From contig JAAHHL010000053.1 of assembly GCA_010672185.1 (NCBI GenBank), forward strand, positions 1-17,779: a DNA stretch of 17,779 bases, written 5' to 3'. Shown here piece after piece: positions 6,501 through 12,875 of the stretch. Made by a program: the position numbers and the translations under genes. The notes beneath the pieces were generated by a model, which did not search any database, was not told where the DNA came from, and saw only the letters and a program-made list of their open reading frames with translations. Numbering within the stretch: the first letter of the stretch is position 1; every line of letters begins with the position of its first letter. This DNA is from Caldora sp. SIO3E6 (GTDB lineage: Bacteria; Cyanobacteriota; Cyanobacteriia; Cyanobacteriales; Coleofasciculaceae).

Positions 6501-8346
6501 ACAAGCAATCTCATTTTTGCTCAATGCTCTACAAATTCACACCCGTGAAGTTTTTCCTCAAAACCATACTGTAACCTTATATAATCTAGGACTTGTTTAT
6601 CGAAATGCTCAACAGTTGACCAAAGCCTACAATAGCTTTGCTGAGGCGATTTCTATGGTAGAATCCCTGCGGGAGGAAATAATGTTTGGTTCCGGAAGAG
6701 AAGGAGACAAGCAAAAACTCGCTGAAGAATGGAACCAACTCCACCGCTGTATGGTTGAAGTCTGCTTGGAATTGGATAAACCCATTAAAGCAATGGAATA
6801 TGTTGAACGTAGCAAAAGTAGAAACCTGGTAGAACTCTTAGCTAACAAAAACCTCTATCCTAAAGTTGATAGCTACCCTAATCTAGAGGTTTACCAAACT
6901 CATTGCCAGCAACTCGCACAGCTGCGACGGGAAATCCCGGTGATACAGCGAGAGTTAGAGATATTATTAACGAGAAATCGGGATTCAGAGGAGAAGTACT
7001 GGGACAATATCCAGATACAGCGACAAAAGTTAAACCGCTTACAACAGCAGCAGGAGCATCTCTTTGAGGAAATCAATCAACTAGATAGTAGTTTTAGATT
7101 TACCCAACAGGTTAAACCAATTCCCCTTAGTGATATCCAAGCCTTGATTGATCAGGATACCGCTATTATCGAATGGTATATTACAGACAATCAGATTGTT
7201 ACTTTTATCATCACCCGTCAAAATCAATATCCCCAGGTTAAACGATCTTCTCCTGAAGACAGGGAAGCCTTAATCGATTGGACTTTTAATGAGTATTTGG
7301 ATACTTACGACAATAAAAAAGACCAGTGGGAGACTAAACTAAATGAACTACTAAGCCGATTAGCCCAAATTCTGCATATTGAGGAAATTATTGCTGAACT
7401 CCCTCAAGGGTGCAAACAGTTGATTTTAATCCCCCATCTAATTTTACATTTGTTCCCGCTTCATGCATTACCCATTGAAAATACTGGATTGTTACATTTA
7501 GGAGATAAGGAGCAAGATACTCGCGATAATACTTACTTACTTGACTTATTTCCCCAAGGAGTTCGCTATGCTCCGAGTTGCCAATTACTGCAACTGAGTC
7601 AAAACCAACAGCGTCTTGATTTCAATAAGCTTTTTGCTATCCAAAACCCTACTAGCGATCTAGACTACGCCAACTTAGAAGTGGAGAACATTCTCCCATT
7701 GTTTCCTTCCTGCCAAGTTTTAGCTGAACAGGCTGCAACTGAAACAGTGGTGAAGACTAATCAAGAAATGCTAGAGAGTCACTGTCATCATTTTTCTTGT
7801 CATGGTCAGTTTAGTCCAAGATCGCCCCTAGAATCAGCACTGATTCTCGCCAAAGATAAGAGCTCAGAAGCTGGACAACTCACTTTAGCCGAAATCTTTG
7901 GACTAAGTCTCAATCAATGCCGCCTTGTCACACTCTCTGCTTGTGAAACAGGCATTATTCCAGTTGTAGGTAGTACTTCTGATGAGTACAGAAGTGATGA
8001 ATACATTAGTTTGCCCAGTGGTTTTCTCTATGCAGGGAGTCCTAGCGTTGTCAGTAGCCTCTGGAGTGTAAATGAATTTCCTACTGCTTTCTTAATGATT
8101 AAATTTTATCAAAACCTATGTCAGCTTCCAACGAAAGAGACAGGTGCAGTTGCGGTTGCCCTCAACCAAGCTCAAACCTGGCTGCGGGATGTTACAAAAG
8201 AAGAATTAGAAGAGTGGACAAACCATCTCTCCCTGACTCCCACTCAAGAAGATGCCTTATTCGATTTATTTGAGGATGAGGAAACAAAAGAACAACCTTT
8301 CCAATCACCTTATTACTGGGCTGCTTTTTGTGCGATCGGTAAATAA
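3523..8346 (+). CDS. Giant TPR-CHAT caspase-like protein (1607 aa)
   Basis: This is a CHAT-domain (caspase HetF-associated with TPRs) protein, a predicted cysteine peptidase of the caspase/separase clan. Residues 1-160 are a helical N-terminus of unknown fold. Residues 161-1034 hold nineteen 46-residue TPR-type units; the last is degenerate. A helical linker follows (about 1035-1150, with VERSKSRNLVELLA), then a coiled coil (about 1150-1190) and the CHAT domain (about 1200-1607). The expected catalytic pair is intact: His1427 in SCHG and Cys1474 in LSACETG. LPSGFLYAGSPSVVSSLW and the FYQNL helix are also family hallmarks. No signal peptide or membrane segment is visible. The ATG is the only usable start after an in-frame TAA at 3499, but it lacks a Shine-Dalgarno motif. 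The gene leads a three-gene cluster with a small protein and a membrane-tailed protein. The substrate is unknown; known TPR-CHAT proteins cleave partner proteins. Confidence 0.95.
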   Translation: MDKNRIQAYLELIQSLLSCPSGEETQTLQAHPELVEAELVEVMIFVAEQMAAEGDANSSRLINNAVEIAYGLGMVAATPQEYRQFLMQVLQAIGESGINPQVLAPLLQANLDKLDDGLTQMVQAWATEILAKVEPQHTPSIASILGSLGNLMQEFPLGNKASNLETAIAFYKNTLQVYTCDAFPVEWASAQQNLGNSYFDRIRGDKAQNLEEAIKFYINALEVRTREAFPGYWATIKNNLGAAYQDRIQGEKAQNLEEAIKFYINALEVRTREAFPVDWAMTQYNLGNAYSNRIRGEKAQNLEDAIKFYFSALDVYTPEAFPADWATTQRDLGNAYSNRIQGDRAQNLEDAIASYLNALEVYTREAFPVDWAETQYNLAIAYSNRIQGDKAQNLEDAIAFYLNALEVYTREAFPVDWAETQYNLAIAYSNRIQGDKAQNLEDAIAFYLNALEVYTREAFPIKWASTQHNLGIAYDNRIQGDKAQNLEDAISFCFNVQEVYTRDAFPLAWAETQNNLANVYNSRIQGDKAQNLEDAISFCFNALDVFTRDAFPVEWATIQNNLANAYNSRIRGDKAQNLEDAIKFYFNALEVRTREAFPVEWASTQHNLGFAYDNRIRGDKAQNLEDAISFCFSALDIYTSKTFPVEWASTQHNLGRAYSNRIRGDKAQNLEDAITFYFSALEVRTREPFPVEWAETQNNLGIAYNNRIRGDKAQNLEDAITFYKKALEVRTREAFPVDWARTQNNLAATYNNRIRGDKAQNLEDAISFYKKALEVLTCETFPVDWAKIQNNLANVSQDRIRGEKAQNLEDAITFYNKALEVYNREAFPVERARTQLNLATAYSNRIRGDKAQNLEDAITFYNKALEVYTPEAFPVEWAKTQNNLAVAYGEQIRVNKAQNLEKAISSYKNFLEVFTRKAFPFEWATTQNNLGHAYKDRIQGDKAQNLEDAISFYFKALEVYTPEDFPIEWAKTQNNLGLTYLYRIQGDKAQNLEQAISFLLNALQIHTREVFPQNHTVTLYNLGLVYRNAQQLTKAYNSFAEAISMVESLREEIMFGSGREGDKQKLAEEWNQLHRCMVEVCLELDKPIKAMEYVERSKSRNLVELLANKNLYPKVDSYPNLEVYQTHCQQLAQLRREIPVIQRELEILLTRNRDSEEKYWDNIQIQRQKLNRLQQQQEHLFEEINQLDSSFRFTQQVKPIPLSDIQALIDQDTAIIEWYITDNQIVTFIITRQNQYPQVKRSSPEDREALIDWTFNEYLDTYDNKKDQWETKLNELLSRLAQILHIEEIIAELPQGCKQLILIPHLILHLFPLHALPIENTGLLHLGDKEQDTRDNTYLLDLFPQGVRYAPSCQLLQLSQNQQRLDFNKLFAIQNPTSDLDYANLEVENILPLFPSCQVLAEQAATETVVKTNQEMLESHCHHFSCHGQFSPRSPLESALILAKDKSSEAGQLTLAEIFGLSLNQCRLVTLSACETGIIPVVGSTSDEYRSDEYISLPSGFLYAGSPSVVSSLWSVNEFPTAFLMIKFYQNLCQLPTKETGAVAVALNQAQTWLRDVTKEELEEWTNHLSLTPTQEDALFDLFEDEETKEQPFQSPYYWAAFCAIGK
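4003..6624 (+). repeat. Coding tandem array: 19 units of 138 bp (46-aa TPR-type repeat)
   Basis: Unit k starts at 4003 + 138k (k = 0 to 18), with no insertion or deletion across the first 18 units. The protein unit begins AQNLE-A-I and contains AL-V-TREAFP--WA-TQ-NLG-AY--RI-GDK. It is a TPR helix pair with an extended loop, longer than the canonical 34 residues. The units at 4555-4692 and 4693-4830 differ at three bases, and the first half of the next unit (4831 on) is almost the same. The outer units are more divergent. Confidence 0.95.
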
Positions 8347-8378
8347 AGCTCACTCCAGATTTATTTGACAATTATCTT

Positions 8379-8738
8379 ATGTCACTGACACCTGAACAGA
8401 ACATCAAAGCTTTTATTCGTCTTATCAAGCACCAGCCCTCTGTCCTTTTAGATAAGAATAGAGTTGATTTAGAGCAACAGATAGACGAGTCTTCAGGAGA
8501 TATTGCATCTCTCTCAGATACCATCTCAACTTGGTGCAAAAAGTACCCCGGTATACGCAAGGCTTTGAGCCAGACGCGAAAAAGTTTATTTGGCTCAACA
8601 CCTGGAAAGCAAAAGGGTCAAGCTGAAACCAATCCCAAACCTACAGTTGAAGAATACAAAACACTCATCAAAGACCAGATACGGGAAAGTTTCCCCGAAA
8701 CTACAAATGAGCAAAAACCCTCAGACACTAACAAATGA
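8379..8738 (+). CDS. Small helical protein of the TPR-CHAT cluster, unknown function
   Basis: This 119-residue protein has no motif that I recognise firmly. Residues 1-70 look like a compact helical domain (AFIRLIKHQPSVLL, then TISTWCKKYPGIRKALSQ), followed by a basic, polar linker (about 75-95) and a short helix (VEEYKTLIKDQIRESF). It starts 32 bp after the TPR-CHAT stop and ends overlapping the next gene by ATGA, which implies translational coupling. The size and position recall small adaptor-type proteins encoded with caspase-like genes in bacterial conflict systems, such as effector-associated domains or the small protein of CATRA-type loci. That is context, not a sequence match I can verify. 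No Shine-Dalgarno sequence is obvious; translation may depend on the upstream gene. Confidence 0.82.
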   Translation: MSLTPEQNIKAFIRLIKHQPSVLLDKNRVDLEQQIDESSGDIASLSDTISTWCKKYPGIRKALSQTRKSLFGSTPGKQKGQAETNPKPTVEEYKTLIKDQIRESFPETTNEQKPSDTNK

Positions 8739-10285
8739 ACCAGACACCCACAACCTGGAAAGTAGAAAATCCTAATCTCACCCTCTATGCCTTTCAACTA
8801 CGCCAAAGTGCAAGTCAAAGCAATCAAGAGGTGACGGAAAATGCTGATCAACTGTGGGAGCAATGTGTTGCTTTTGGTGAACAGCGCCAGATCCTGATCC
8901 TCAAATCCCTCAAAACAGAACTTCGCTGCTACACTTACGACCCAAAAGAATCTCAGTACCGCTACAATCCCCATAATGAGGATCAAGAAGCAACAGCAGA
9001 GGAGAAACCTTACCTAGATGATAGCCTGGAATTAATCAGGAAAGACCCCCAATCAAATAAAGCACGTCAGCTGCGTTTTCACACTGAACCGGATAACAAT
9101 GGTTTGCGCCTAAGTGGAGAAATTTATCCTCTGCGCATCCACGATACCTATGCCCTTGACTTAACCCTACGTTACCGGGAAACTGTAGATCTCAATCAAC
9201 TCAATCAACTCAATCCCACTAACTACATCCAAGCATCTCTCGGACAAACCCTAATACTATTTACCAAACCCATCAACAGCAACCCGGTTTCTCCTAGGGA
9301 TAACAAAGAATGTTCAGAATGTGACCCCAACAAACCCGATGTTTCCAGCTATCCAGACTTAGCTAATCACTGTGTTGCCGCTTTACTCCAAGATACAGCA
9401 GAACATCTCCCACTAACAGCAAAGGGCCAACTATTCGGTAGTCCGATTTTTGAATATGATAACCACAAACAGAAACCCAGGGAACGGCTTCATATTTTAG
9501 TTTGGTTTAACTCTCATCCCGAAACCTTGAGCAAAAGTGTCGATGCTTACCACTCCCTCCTCAACTTACTCTGTTGCCGCAGTAAAATAATCTACGCCTA
9601 TAACCAATCCTGCCGTTGTAATCAGGCAGCCAGGAATATCTCTAGCAAATTAGAACAAAAAGTTGATCAGTTAATCCAACCTCCAGAAGAAACTCTAGAG
9701 CAACTAGAAGAGTGGCTCAGGTTTATACCCCAACAGTCATTTCAGTATGCCAAACAGCTCCGAGATATGGAAGACCATAGCACTACTATTTCCACTAATA
9801 TGGTGAACTATACTTCCAGGTTAGAGAAAATTCAAGCCCTCAGCTTACCCAACGATGACTTAGCCTTCCTCCAAAACTTCCTAGACTACAGCTGCAAACA
9901 ATGGCAAAAGCAAATTGAAGTAGATCTTAACTATCTTAAGCCAAGTCAAAACCTATTTGAACAGATGACCGCCACCATTCGCGGTATTATCGAAGTCAAA
10001 CAAACCGAAAGCGATCGCGAATTACAGAAAACCATAAGAGACAACGAAGCTGCCGCCAAAAAGCGGGAAAAACAATTAGAATCAGTGATTACCGCAGTGG
10101 GTACAGGCTTAGCCGTCAGTGGTATTTCTTCCCAAGTTGCCTCTAATCCTACCAAGGAAATTTCACCAGCAGCTTGCCAACAACCTAATCTCCCCTATTA
10201 TTTTGCCTGTAGCTTCCTAGATATGTTCATTCATATCATGATCGCAATTCCTGTAGGCATTTTTGTCTGGCGCTGGCGAAAGTAA
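8735..10285 (+). CDS. Uncharacterised protein with C-terminal membrane segments, TPR-CHAT partner
   Basis: I do not recognise this 516-residue protein by family. Residues 1-270 look mixed alpha/beta (VAFGEQRQILILKSL; RERLHILVWFNSH). Residues 270-300 hold a cysteine cluster (C280, C281, C293, C295), and C193/C196 form a CxxC. Residues 300-450 are strongly helical and charged. The C-terminus has a small-residue hydrophobic stretch (about 451-470, VITAVGTGLAVSGISSQVA) and a clear transmembrane helix (about 489-512) ending in WRWRK, so it is probably tail-anchored at a membrane. Its ATG overlaps the stop of the small gene (ATGA), so the two are probably made together. A caspase-like protease beside a membrane-tailed protein suggests an effector or substrate role, perhaps of CATRA type, but this is inference. 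It lacks an N-terminal signal peptide. Confidence 0.85.
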   Translation: MNQTPTTWKVENPNLTLYAFQLRQSASQSNQEVTENADQLWEQCVAFGEQRQILILKSLKTELRCYTYDPKESQYRYNPHNEDQEATAEEKPYLDDSLELIRKDPQSNKARQLRFHTEPDNNGLRLSGEIYPLRIHDTYALDLTLRYRETVDLNQLNQLNPTNYIQASLGQTLILFTKPINSNPVSPRDNKECSECDPNKPDVSSYPDLANHCVAALLQDTAEHLPLTAKGQLFGSPIFEYDNHKQKPRERLHILVWFNSHPETLSKSVDAYHSLLNLLCCRSKIIYAYNQSCRCNQAARNISSKLEQKVDQLIQPPEETLEQLEEWLRFIPQQSFQYAKQLRDMEDHSTTISTNMVNYTSRLEKIQALSLPNDDLAFLQNFLDYSCKQWQKQIEVDLNYLKPSQNLFEQMTATIRGIIEVKQTESDRELQKTIRDNEAAAKKREKQLESVITAVGTGLAVSGISSQVASNPTKEISPAACQQPNLPYYFACSFLDMFIHIMIAIPVGIFVWRWRK

Positions 10286-10287
10286 GA

Positions 10288-10320
10288 GAATTTAGAATTT
10301 AGAATTTAGAATTTAGAATT
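10288..10320. repeat. Heptamer array, 4.7 copies of GAATTTA
   Basis: GAATTTA is repeated from 10288, two bases after the stop codon of the preceding gene. Further GAATTGGGAA/GAGAATTGAG heptamer-like sequence follows to about 10337. Confidence 0.93.
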
Positions 10321-10346
10321 GGGAACTGAGAATTGAGATATAACTC

Positions 10347-10475
10347 ATATCAATTCCGGTTGCATCGGAATGATTAAAAATCTGGCTTTTTGGTTAGAAA
10401 ACATAGATACTGGTGGGCGCAAGCATTGCGCCCCAACCAGAATGAATATTATTCCAATGTAGCCGGAATTGATAT
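10347..10475. mobile_element. MITE-like 129-bp palindromic element
   Basis: The ends 10347-10375 and 10447-10475 are inverted repeats matching at 24 of 29 bases; the outer 13 (ATATCAATTCCGG) are perfect. The centre contains a strong nested hairpin, GGGCGCAA-GCA-TTGCGCCC (10415-10433). It encodes nothing convincing. No target-site duplication was found. The closely abutting second element suggests serial insertion. Confidence 0.6.
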
Positions 10476-10481
10476 CACATC

Positions 10482-10600
10482 TCAATACTGCTCGGTTCGC
10501 GCCTGGAGATCCCCCCTAACCCCCCTTAGCAAGGGGGGAACGAGAGCCCCCTTTTTCAAGGGGGGTTGGGGGGATCAACTCTTAACCGAGTAGTATTGAC
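10482..10600. mobile_element. Second MITE-like element with flanking direct repeat TCACATC
   Basis: The ends TCAATACTGCTCGGTT (10482-10497) and AACCGAGTAGTATTGA (10584-10599) are inverted repeats matching at 15 of 16. The middle has GATCCCCCCTAACCCCCC-type sequence and its complement, a motif widespread between cyanobacterial genes. TCACATC occurs at both borders (10475-10481 and 10601-10607), with an optional eighth T, consistent with a 7-8 bp target duplication. Confidence 0.65.
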
Positions 10601-10658
10601 TCACATCTTGCACCATTAAGTATTTATGTACTAATGCAAAATGTGACGTATATAAAAG

Positions 10659-10692
10659 TCCCCCTTATTAAGGGGGATTTAGGGGGATCAAC
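10659..10692 (-). terminator. Palindrome with T-rich tail; possible terminator of the response-regulator gene
   Basis: TCCCCCTTA/TAAGGGGGA (10659-10677) forms a GC-rich stem. On the minus strand it is followed by ACTTTTATA (10657-10649), as in an intrinsic terminator. It lies about 47 bp beyond the minus-strand response-regulator stop. The adjacent AGGGGGATCAAC links it to the GATCCCCCC repeat family at 10510-10575, so it may simply be a third repeat copy reused as a terminator. Confidence 0.45.
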
Positions 10693-10723
10693 AATCTCCC
10701 CCATAGCAGAACAAACCGCTATA

Positions 10724-12586
10724 TTATTCATTACTCAAAAAAGTTCCCAACTTCTTAGAAAACTTTTCCAAAACCACCCGATCACCTCCTTCTGTTTGAG
10801 CCTTATAGAGTGCCTTGTTAGCCGCATCTACCAGTATTTTAGAGTCAGACTCTGGAGTCGGAACAATACTTGCTACACCTAAACTCAAAGTAATATATCG
10901 CTTCATGGGAGAACTGAAATTGGTTAATTTCAGCCGCTTCACAATTCCCCGCATCTTTTGGGCAATCCAAACTCCTCCAGAAGTATTAGTATTCGGTAAA
11001 ATTACCCCGAATTCTTGCTCACTGTAGCGAGCAACTAAATCAGTTGGTTGCTCAACTGCTTGACGGATGGCACTGGCAATTTGTCGCAAATAATTGTCTC
11101 GATCTTGATTGTCATGGGTATCATTAAGTTCCTGGAAAAAGTCAATATCAGCTACAATTACAGCTAAAGGAGATTTCTCTTGTGCCAGTCTTTGCCATTC
11201 CCAATCTAGATAGTTTTCAAACCAACTGCGATTAGCCAGCTGGGTTAAACTATCCATAGAGGCAAGATATTGTAATTGTTGGTTGGCTTGGTCTAATTGT
11301 TGAACTAGTTCAGCTTTGTCAATAGCAGCACCAATTTGGTTAGCTAGCTGTTTGAGGGATTCAATTTGCCACTGTGACCATTGTCGAGGGACACTACAAT
11401 GATGACAAATCAATAGTCCCCACAAATGTTTCCCAGTTAACAAGGGCACTACTACTTTAGATCTAATACTGAAGAACTCTAGGAAGCGAAGTTGTCCTTG
11501 TTTAAGATCTGCTTTATAGGTATCCTCAATTACTCTAATTTGTCCCTGCTGGTACTGAGAAAGATAATTGGGATCAGCAATCCAAGGATCACGTCCCTCC
11601 CATCCTAGCAAGCAGAGCAAATCAGAAGCCACTGACTCCGCTACTACTGAACCACTACCATCAGCACTGAAACGATAAATAACTACCTGATCATTCTCCA
11701 GTAACTGGCGCACTTGAGTTACTGTCATGTTCAAAATTTCTTCTAGCTTTAAAGGCTGGCGAAGGCTTTGGGAGAAAGTGGCGACTAATTTTTCTTGCTG
11801 TTGGGATTGCTGCTGAATTTTCTGTGCTGGTTGCTGCTCACTGATATCCTGGAAAACAAGCATACTGCCAATAACTTCACCGTGATTACTTTTGATGGGG
11901 GTAGCTGTACTATTAATCGGTATTTCTTTACCGTTTTTGGTTTTTAAGAGGTAATTACTTGACAATTGTATCTGGATACCCTTGTGCAGTGACTGCATTA
12001 GGGGGTTCTTGATCTGTGTGTGGGTTTGTGCCTGAATAAAAGTCAGTATTTGCTGAGCATCTAGACCTAAAACCTCTGGTAGAGACCAACCGGTGAGGGA
12101 TTCAGCCGCCTGATTCATCGACAAAATACGGCCTTGATGGTCAGTAACAATAGTTGCCTCCCCGATACTGATAAGACTGCTAATCATTTGTTCTTTGACT
12201 TCCTGGGAGCGCTTCTCTAACTGATGTCGGCGTAAAGCGATTTCAATAGTTGTCTGTAACTCCCGCTCTTGAAAGGGTTTGACAAGATAGCCATAGGGGT
12301 TAGTGCTAATAGCTCGTTGCCAGGTATACTCATCCGCATGAGCTGTGAGATAGATAATCGGAATATCAAAGCGATCGCGGATTTTTCCTGCAGCAGTAAT
12401 GCCATCCATCTCATCTTCGAGTTGAATATCCATTAATACCAGATCTGGTTTAATGGCAGTAGGAATTTGAATTGCTTCTGCTCCAGAAGTCACATTGGCT
12501 ACCACTTTATAGCCTAACTGTTCTAGAGTTTCCTGAATATCCCAGGCAACAACGCTTTCGTCTTCGACAATTAATATTTTGATCAT
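10724..12586 (-). CDS. Response regulator REC-PAS-GAF with degenerate GGDEF domain
   Basis: This 620-residue cytosolic protein starts with a CheY-like receiver (1-120): acidic E8/D9, phosphoacceptor D53 in LVLMDIQ, T81 and K103. A PAS domain follows (about 130-255), then a Gln-rich linker, and a GAF domain (about 280-425) of the phytochrome/CBCR-like subtype (LWGLLICHHCS..RQW). In that GAF, the usual Cys-His for bilin attachment is replaced by G364-Q365, so light sensing by a bound bilin is unlikely. The GGDEF domain (about 440-610) has lost its signature: residues 522-526 read SEQEF instead of GG[DE]EF, and the G-H/G-D pair after ELND is D-N/R-D. Diguanylate cyclase activity is therefore doubtful. 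It lies 289 bp downstream of a histidine kinase on the same strand, its likely partner. No clear Shine-Dalgarno sequence precedes the ATG; a 119-bp heptamer array starts 14 bp upstream. Confidence 0.92.
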   Translation of the reverse strand: MIKILIVEDESVVAWDIQETLEQLGYKVVANVTSGAEAIQIPTAIKPDLVLMDIQLEDEMDGITAAGKIRDRFDIPIIYLTAHADEYTWQRAISTNPYGYLVKPFQERELQTTIEIALRRHQLEKRSQEVKEQMISSLISIGEATIVTDHQGRILSMNQAAESLTGWSLPEVLGLDAQQILTFIQAQTHTQIKNPLMQSLHKGIQIQLSSNYLLKTKNGKEIPINSTATPIKSNHGEVIGSMLVFQDISEQQPAQKIQQQSQQQEKLVATFSQSLRQPLKLEEILNMTVTQVRQLLENDQVVIYRFSADGSGSVVAESVASDLLCLLGWEGRDPWIADPNYLSQYQQGQIRVIEDTYKADLKQGQLRFLEFFSIRSKVVVPLLTGKHLWGLLICHHCSVPRQWSQWQIESLKQLANQIGAAIDKAELVQQLDQANQQLQYLASMDSLTQLANRSWFENYLDWEWQRLAQEKSPLAVIVADIDFFQELNDTHDNQDRDNYLRQIASAIRQAVEQPTDLVARYSEQEFGVILPNTNTSGGVWIAQKMRGIVKRLKLTNFSSPMKRYITLSLGVASIVPTPESDSKILVDAANKALYKAQTEGGDRVVLEKFSKKLGTFLSNE

Positions 12587-12600
12587 GACTTGAATGGGGA

Positions 12601-12719
12601 ATGGATAATGGATAATGGATAATGGATAATTGGGAATTGGGAATTGGGAATTGGGAATTGGGAATTGAGAATTGAGAATTGAGAATTGAGAATTGAGAAT
12701 TGGGAATTGGGAATTGGGA
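12601..12719. repeat. Mosaic heptamer array, 17 units in four blocks
   Basis: In strict 7-bp phase, the array reads four ATGGATA, five ATTGGGA, five ATTGAGA and three ATTGGGA. It fills most of the gap between the kinase and response-regulator genes and begins 14 bp upstream of the regulator's start codon. The block structure suggests variant units that spread by local duplication. Confidence 0.96.
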
Positions 12720-12816
12720 ATAATAAAAATTAAGGGACTTTATCTTGATTGCAGAACTAGATCTACAGATTTCTAGCAGGGTGCACGAAATTGTGGGTGG
12801 GATTTCAATTCGACCC

Positions 12817-12852
12817 GTCCCCGCGTCCCCGCGTCCCCGCGTCTCCGCGTCT
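12817..12852. repeat. Octamer tandem repeat GTCCCCGC
   Basis: Three perfect GTCCCCGC copies, one GTCTCCGC and a partial GTCT run from 12817 to 12852, ending 24 bp from the kinase stop. It is GC-rich, unlike the AT-rich heptamers nearby, and has period eight. Confidence 0.93.
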
Positions 12853-12875
12853 GTTGCTCATTTCGCTCACCCTTT

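Noticed and set aside
4003..6624. Possible non-coding satellite or CRISPR-like array
   Set aside because: The 138-bp period keeps one reading frame and encodes a TPR-type repeat, so it is coding.
10390..10593. Plus-strand 67-codon ORF between the convergent gene sets
   Set aside because: It runs across two palindromic elements; its protein is a translation of repeat DNA, including the CCCCCC/GGGGGG arms.
10634..10882. Plus-strand 82-codon ORF
   Set aside because: It overlaps the third palindrome and the antisense of the response-regulator C-terminus; no recognisable protein features.
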